Translations under genes and position numbers: made by a program
Shown here: positions 59,892-64,000 of the stretch, in pieces
Layout: each line of letters begins with the position of its first letter
Numbering within the stretch: position 1 is the first letter of the stretch
From: Opisthorchis felineus
Taxonomy: Eukaryota; Platyhelminthes; Trematoda; Opisthorchiida; Opisthorchiidae
Direction: 5' to 3'
Assembly: GCA_004794785.1 (NCBI GenBank)
Contig: SJOL01009883.1
Coordinates: 239,881 to 303,880, forward strand
DNA: 64,000 nt
Notes under the pieces: model-generated
Seen by the model: only the letters and a program-made list of their open reading frames with translations
Told to the model about the DNA's origin: nothing
Databases searched by the model: none

Positions 59892-61898
59892 TCACGATTC
59901 TGTTACTTGATCGTCTTTATCGCTTTCGGGACTTGCTTCTGCTGCGTACACGTCCGGTAATTTCTGTGATCCATGAAGTCCCAAAGAACCGCATCCTGCA
60001 AGCTTGCAGCACAAAGTTAGAAAGTTTTCGATAGTCCAGCTTACATCTGGAATAACATGGTTAGCTAACCGTTGTGATACGCTTTCTTTCCAACTCTCAT
60101 TCTCACCTCCTGCTCTGAACAAAATTTCGGATGTGGTTGTGCTTAAGCACTCTTCCAGACCAGTAGGCTGTGCCTTTGGGGAATCTCCATTATAGTTCGC
60201 TTGACCTTCTTCGGGTATGGTTGTGTAACCTCTGTCAACTTCTACGAGTTCGGTCGATTCGATAACAGGCAGCAGGTGGATAGGTCGAAGCATTCTGGAA
60301 TCCTCCAATATTCGGTTACAGGCTCTAGATCTGATGATGCAGTTGTCGCTGAGGAAGCTCAAGAGTGTAATCAGCGAGATCACCGAAGCTCCATGAAGCA
60401 TTTGGTTTTCGGATGCAACTGTAGCTTCGTCACAGCCTTCTATAAGCTTGCATATGCTTTCCTCCAAAAGCAGTCCAAAACCGTTCAACCTCTTTGGAAT
60501 GCTTTCTTTGATTCTGCCCATTATGTGAGTCTGCATGGTTCGAAAGTGACGGCTCTGGATGGTAGTTCTAACCGCCGTTGTAGCAATTTGGATTCTGGCG
60601 TCCAAATGTTGATACAGTTTTCTGAAGAGGCAGTCAAGTAAAGAAGTTAACTGAAACATGCTTTCCGGAAGAACTGGCGTAAACGTAAAAGACCGTTGAG
60701 TTTCATTCTTACGACGACTTGTGTTTAAGAGCAACGGCGGTCCCTCCCCAAGCTTGGGCATACTTCGCGAAAGACTCGCTAAGCTTGAGTAAATCTCATT
60801 AAGAACCGGCCATAGCATGTCTTCTGAAGACGACCGTAGTTTCAGTCGACGTTTTGAGCAGTTGAGAGTCACATACAGCCGTCGTCCGCCGGATCTGAGT
60901 GCGTTGTTTCTTTCGGTGTGGTATAACGTGGGCAGCCATAAACAAAAGCTTGAACCTGTATAACCTTTCAAGCGAAAGGCAGGTAAAACCATCGCCCAGT
61001 TCAATGGATCTATTGTATGTGAGATTGTGAATTTCAGTTGATGCAAACCAGCGACGTCTGCCTTCTCACAAGGCTTTCCGTGAAGTACGAAATCTAACGG
61101 GAGTTTAACGAAGCACTCTGCAAATTCCTGTTGACTACTGATGCTGTCAGAAGTAGTTCGTGTAACAGAATAAGCTAAGACCAGATGAATACCAAGGTCT
61201 TGCGGTGTTAGACAGGCTAGCGGATGATATGAATCAACCACGACCGACAATCGGCAGGTGTGTTGAAACTCGTACTTGCTATCTGCGCTTCCTTGCCCGA
61301 TTTCTGTCCATCGTTCAGTGGCTGCAGGCAAGGTTAAATAATTTGGAACAACAACAATGGGTGGACAAGAATGGACGTTCAAAAACATGGGATCACTTGA
61401 AGATAATTCAGATTTCATTCGAAACGCGACAGAGATGTCAAGAGAACAAGAATGGTGGGCATCTGTGTCTAATGCCCTCTGACTTAGAGACACAGCTGCT
61501 TGTATGCGGACGTGAGACCTTGTGCTGTGACATTTTCTTCTTCCCATATGTGCAGGAAAATCAATTTTTTCTTCAGACAAGTTTTTTATTCTTCTTTTTA
61601 ACGTCTCCAACTCGGTGTTAAGCAACTTTTCATGTCTTTCCACGTCTTCAGTCACAAAACTTCTTTTTATCCCGCTTTCATTGTCGTATACTCCTGTAAA
61701 CCCCATTTCTCTTGGCGGAGAGGTGCCTAGATAAGAGAGGGAAAGCTGACCCTCCGGTCCTAATAAGGCAATAAGACCGGGTACCGAGTTCTTGCCAATA
61801 ACTGGCAATTCGTCGCGGGTACCGATATATGCGGTCGATGGCATGGTTATGCTGACGGGCCTCCATGACAATTTAGCTGACCATGCCAACTGTAGACC
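59892..61898 (-). CDS. BBS9: BBS9 / PTHB1, BBSome subunit, terminal exon
   Basis: BBS9 is a core subunit of the BBSome, the coat complex that moves membrane proteins in and out of cilia. This exon starts right after a textbook acceptor (pyrimidine tract ending CCCTTTGCGCAG; first exon base 61,898) in phase 0 and runs 668 codons to TGA at 59,892. The start LQLAWSAKL...LLGPEGQLSLSYLGT matches the last propeller blade of PTHB1. Then come an ELETLKRRIKNL helix and the GAE/platform region (CFVKLPLDFVLHGKPCEK; GRRLYVTLNCSKRRLKLRSS). The helical C-terminal domain (RIQIATTAVRTTIQSRHFR; LLLEESICKLI) ends with TLCCKLAGCGSLGLHG. It is longer than the matching part of human BBS9 (about 540 residues) because of Ser/His-rich inserts. 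The 20 codons upstream of the acceptor are intron. The rest of the propeller lies upstream. Confidence 0.9.
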   Translation of the reverse strand, partial: GLQLAWSAKLSWRPVSITMPSTAYIGTRDELPVIGKNSVPGLIALLGPEGQLSLSYLGTSPPREMGFTGVYDNESGIKRSFVTEDVERHEKLLNTELETLKRRIKNLSEEKIDFPAHMGRRKCHSTRSHVRIQAAVSLSQRALDTDAHHSCSLDISVAFRMKSELSSSDPMFLNVHSCPPIVVVPNYLTLPAATERWTEIGQGSADSKYEFQHTCRLSVVVDSYHPLACLTPQDLGIHLVLAYSVTRTTSDSISSQQEFAECFVKLPLDFVLHGKPCEKADVAGLHQLKFTISHTIDPLNWAMVLPAFRLKGYTGSSFCLWLPTLYHTERNNALRSGGRRLYVTLNCSKRRLKLRSSSEDMLWPVLNEIYSSLASLSRSMPKLGEGPPLLLNTSRRKNETQRSFTFTPVLPESMFQLTSLLDCLFRKLYQHLDARIQIATTAVRTTIQSRHFRTMQTHIMGRIKESIPKRLNGFGLLLEESICKLIEGCDEATVASENQMLHGASVISLITLLSFLSDNCIIRSRACNRILEDSRMLRPIHLLPVIESTELVEVDRGYTTIPEEGQANYNGDSPKAQPTGLEECLSTTTSEILFRAGGENESWKESVSQRLANHVIPDVSWTIENFLTLCCKLAGCGSLGLHGSQKLPDVYAAEASPESDKDDQVTES

Positions 61899-63100
61899 CT
61901 GCGCAAAGGGAAGAAAACAGGAGTAGGGATAAAATATTTGGCGGCATATTAATCGCACTGTGATCCAAAGTAATTAATTAGCACTTTGGTGGGCCTTTTC
62001 CAATCGCAAAACACGTTTTTGTGTCCCCAAAAATACGCTTTCCATGATTCTATTCTAGTTCAACATCGTGTTACCATCAGCAGTCACAAACTACATATGA
62101 GCTGCACGATGGTTCCTGCCGCTAAATTATGCCCAATTATGGACGATGAAATGGGGTGAAGGAACTGCGCATGGAAGGTGATAGCTCACAGTGTTAAAGT
62201 GTAGATCTCAGAATGATCGTGCATATGTCTGAGTATACCCTATTGGTAAGAAAGTCGGAGTGTCTCAGTTATGTGATCGGTTATGTGCAAACAACTGTTC
62301 GAAAGAAGGTTCAAACTCAAATGACTAAGAAGCAAGGGACCAAACTCAACCTATTTCTAAGGTAATCCACTCTAGCGTAACCCTTCCTTGCAGCGACGAC
62401 TTCTGTAATGGTGCTACGCTGCAAATTCAATGGGAAGAACTTCATGTTGAAAACCGTTCCCATAGCCCCTATGGCAACCATTGTTTGCCATTTCAAGAAA
62501 GCATGTTGCCCCTGGAACAGCTACCAGTAGTGAATGATTTTATATCTACATTGGTTGACTTCCCGTTTGGTATATTTAACAACCACAAACTTGACTGATA
62601 TATGAATACACGGCTGACTGGAAAGTTGGAATCCTACCCAACATGTACTTGTATCAATCATGACTCGTCCAATCCAGTTAACCGACAGAGAAAGAAACTT
62701 GGGCACTCCATCCGCCTGATCAGAAAAATCTTTGCGCCTCTGGCCAACGACAGCGAAACGCAAGAGCTTTTAGAGCCATTTTGTTGGGTGAAGATATATG
62801 CTTGCATTCCTTTCGTTCATGAAAAAACTACTACGGAGTTCCCTCTAGAGCGGTTACTCTCCTAATGATCTGGTGTAGGGTACAACATTTAAAATCCAAT
62901 AGAAATGTATGACTCCCAAGGCAAAGTTCTCTGTACTGCCACGCAATCCATTCTGTAATGTCTAATGTTTATTTAGCGATCATGAAAAATTCCCTTGCTT
63001 GAGTTCTGCCTTGGTTTCCGGTTCGGTACGTGTACCAATTAACCAACAGCACCTGCGTGCTAAATTACTGCCACGGACGGGTGATTATATATNTATTATG

Positions 63101-63137
<37 letters not shown>

Positions 63138-63201
63138 GCCACACTAGTGTGAAGACAGATTTGGATCCAAAGGCTAACAATACCCTAGTTGTTAGTCGTA
63201 C
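61899..63201 (-). other. Probable BBS9 intron with (AT)n microsatellite
   Basis: About 1.3 kb lie between the terminal exon and the proposed upstream exon, with no other gene seen. An (AT)n run at 63,102-63,133 and an ambiguous base at 63,093 lie within. The proposed donor is GTACGA (complement of 63,196-63,201) or GTAGCA (63,208-63,213); both keep phase 0 with the terminal exon. Confidence 0.5.
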
Positions 63202-63436
63202 TCCCGTTGCTACGCTTCCTTCGAGGCTTTGAATGATAAAAGTACTGCCATAAGTAGACATCACTCCAGCCTCATGTATCTGTGGTTCCTTGTCCGGTGA
63301 AACCAGTAAAGCAGAAAAATAAGGTTGTACGAATGAAAACGAAATATCAGTAAGATATGTCACCAATCTGTTCAACTCCGATAAAACACTTTTGTCAGCT
63401 GTGTCGAATAGACAAATAAAGACTGACATCCCATCC
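63202..63436 (-). CDS. BBS9: Probable penultimate exon of BBS9 (propeller end)
   Basis: The minus-strand frame is open from an acceptor (ATACTGTAG, exon from 63,436) to a donor near 63,201. Its product aligns without large gaps to the stretch of PTHB1 just before the terminal-exon boundary: SVFICLF...LNRLVTYL...FSFVQPYF here against SVFVLGE...IRFMKKL...SCFLPYC in human, and TFIIQSLEG leads into LQLAWSAKL as HIYQD leads into VTLKWATQL. Identity is low, so this rests on spacing, order and splice phase. The acceptor is weak, and the true 5' end may differ by a few codons. No further upstream exon is recognised before the window ends. Confidence 0.55.
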
Positions 63437-64000
63437 CTACAGTATATACTTTTCATACCTTGGGAGAAAATGCAACTCTATATTCTCAGTTCCACCGAGA
63501 GTTTGCGAACAGTATGATTTTTTAGCCTTCCCTAATCGAAAGTTTTCCTGCGATTCTCTGAGTAGAAGTGAACTTTATTACTAAAGTTGGAGTGAAATTA
63601 ATAATTCCCGGGGGGAAAAATGTTGAGAATATTCGTAAAAAGCTGGAATAAAACTGACATAAATTTTAGTCCCTCTCCCGCATAAAGACCAATTTTGTTG
63701 CTCGCTACGAGTGGTCTGTTTTAGGAAAGATTATGTGGGAAATTTTGCACATGGTTTATTGGTTAAGCTACACCTGCTCCTAACCTGAAGACCAATCTGC
63801 CGGAGGGATTAAGACCTGAGATTCTGACCAAAATGGGATTTATTTTCGGTCACAATCTGATTGTGCAAATTATCCTTTCTAGTTGTATTATCGTGCAATC
63901 TTGAGCTCCACTCCAGCTGCGCAACTTCACACACTGCAGCCAACACCTACAATATCTCCACTGGTCCTTACAGTACACTGAAGCACTTTTGACAATCAGA
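63437..64000. other. Right-edge stretch, probably BBS9 intron
   Basis: I looked for further propeller exons on the minus strand and found none that I can defend. A short stretch around 63,470-63,530 is open but ends in a stop. Confidence 0.35.

Noticed and set aside
61899..61958. ATG at 61,958 as the BBS9 start codon
   Set aside because: The 20 codons before 61,898 are the pyrimidine tract of a 3' splice site, and homologous protein begins exactly after the AG.

Overview
The window looks like a piece of a parasitic flatworm (platyhelminth) nuclear genome. Genes are sparse and split by introns, and most of the sequence is decayed retroelement. The repeats are of kinds known from trematodes and cestodes: Penelope-like elements (PLEs) carrying hammerhead ribozymes, RTE/SR2-like LINEs and tRNA-derived SINEs. 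I cannot decide between fluke and tapeworm, and no ribosomal or mitochondrial marker is present. Everything reads with the standard genetic code. There is no operon, CRISPR array or other prokaryotic feature.

Only one gene is recognised with confidence. It is the 3' part of BBS9 (PTHB1, a core subunit of the ciliary BBSome), on the minus strand at 59,892-61,898, with a probable preceding exon at 63,202-63,436. The rest of its beta-propeller must lie beyond the right edge or in exons I cannot see. A second, unidentified plus-strand gene is proposed at about 2.9-4.4 kb, possibly extending to 5.1 kb. A few isolated candidate exons (5.8, 40.4 and 57.6 kb) are listed at low confidence.

Left to right: 1.19-1.85 kb is a GATA-to-GGAT microsatellite. 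The unidentified gene is at 2.7-5.1 kb. From 6.3 to 9.8 kb there is a truncated PLE tail, then two 230-bp copies, identical by eye, of a repeat ending in an apparently intact hammerhead ribozyme. SINE-like elements with terminal inverted repeats, a large hairpin and a ribozyme relic lie at 15.0-16.3 kb. LINE reverse-transcriptase debris is at 16.7-17.7 kb. From about 17.8 to 33.3 kb almost nothing is recognisable apart from one ribozyme-repeat relic. A decayed ribozyme-like motif and a palindrome/TATA/small-ORF assembly are at 33.3-34.0 kb, and a PLE terminal repeat with a ribozyme is at 34.9-35.2 kb. An RTE-like LINE is at 44.1-45.2 kb, a chain of minus-strand ORFs at 45.5-46.7 kb, a tRNA-Val-like SINE head at 47.5 kb, and a PLE reverse-transcriptase fragment at 48.9-49.4 kb. 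A longer PLE copy (RT, GIY-YIG endonuclease and ribozyme-bearing terminal repeat) is at 54.75-56.3 kb, followed by BBS9.

The most interesting content is the hammerhead ribozymes. At least two distinct families are present, in both orientations, at nearly a dozen loci that range from apparently intact cores to clearly broken ones. Family A belongs to PLE terminal repeats. Family B is a compact 230-bp repeat with no visible coding capacity, resembling schistosome SM-alpha elements or animal retrozymes. All calls come from reading the sequence; no database search was possible.
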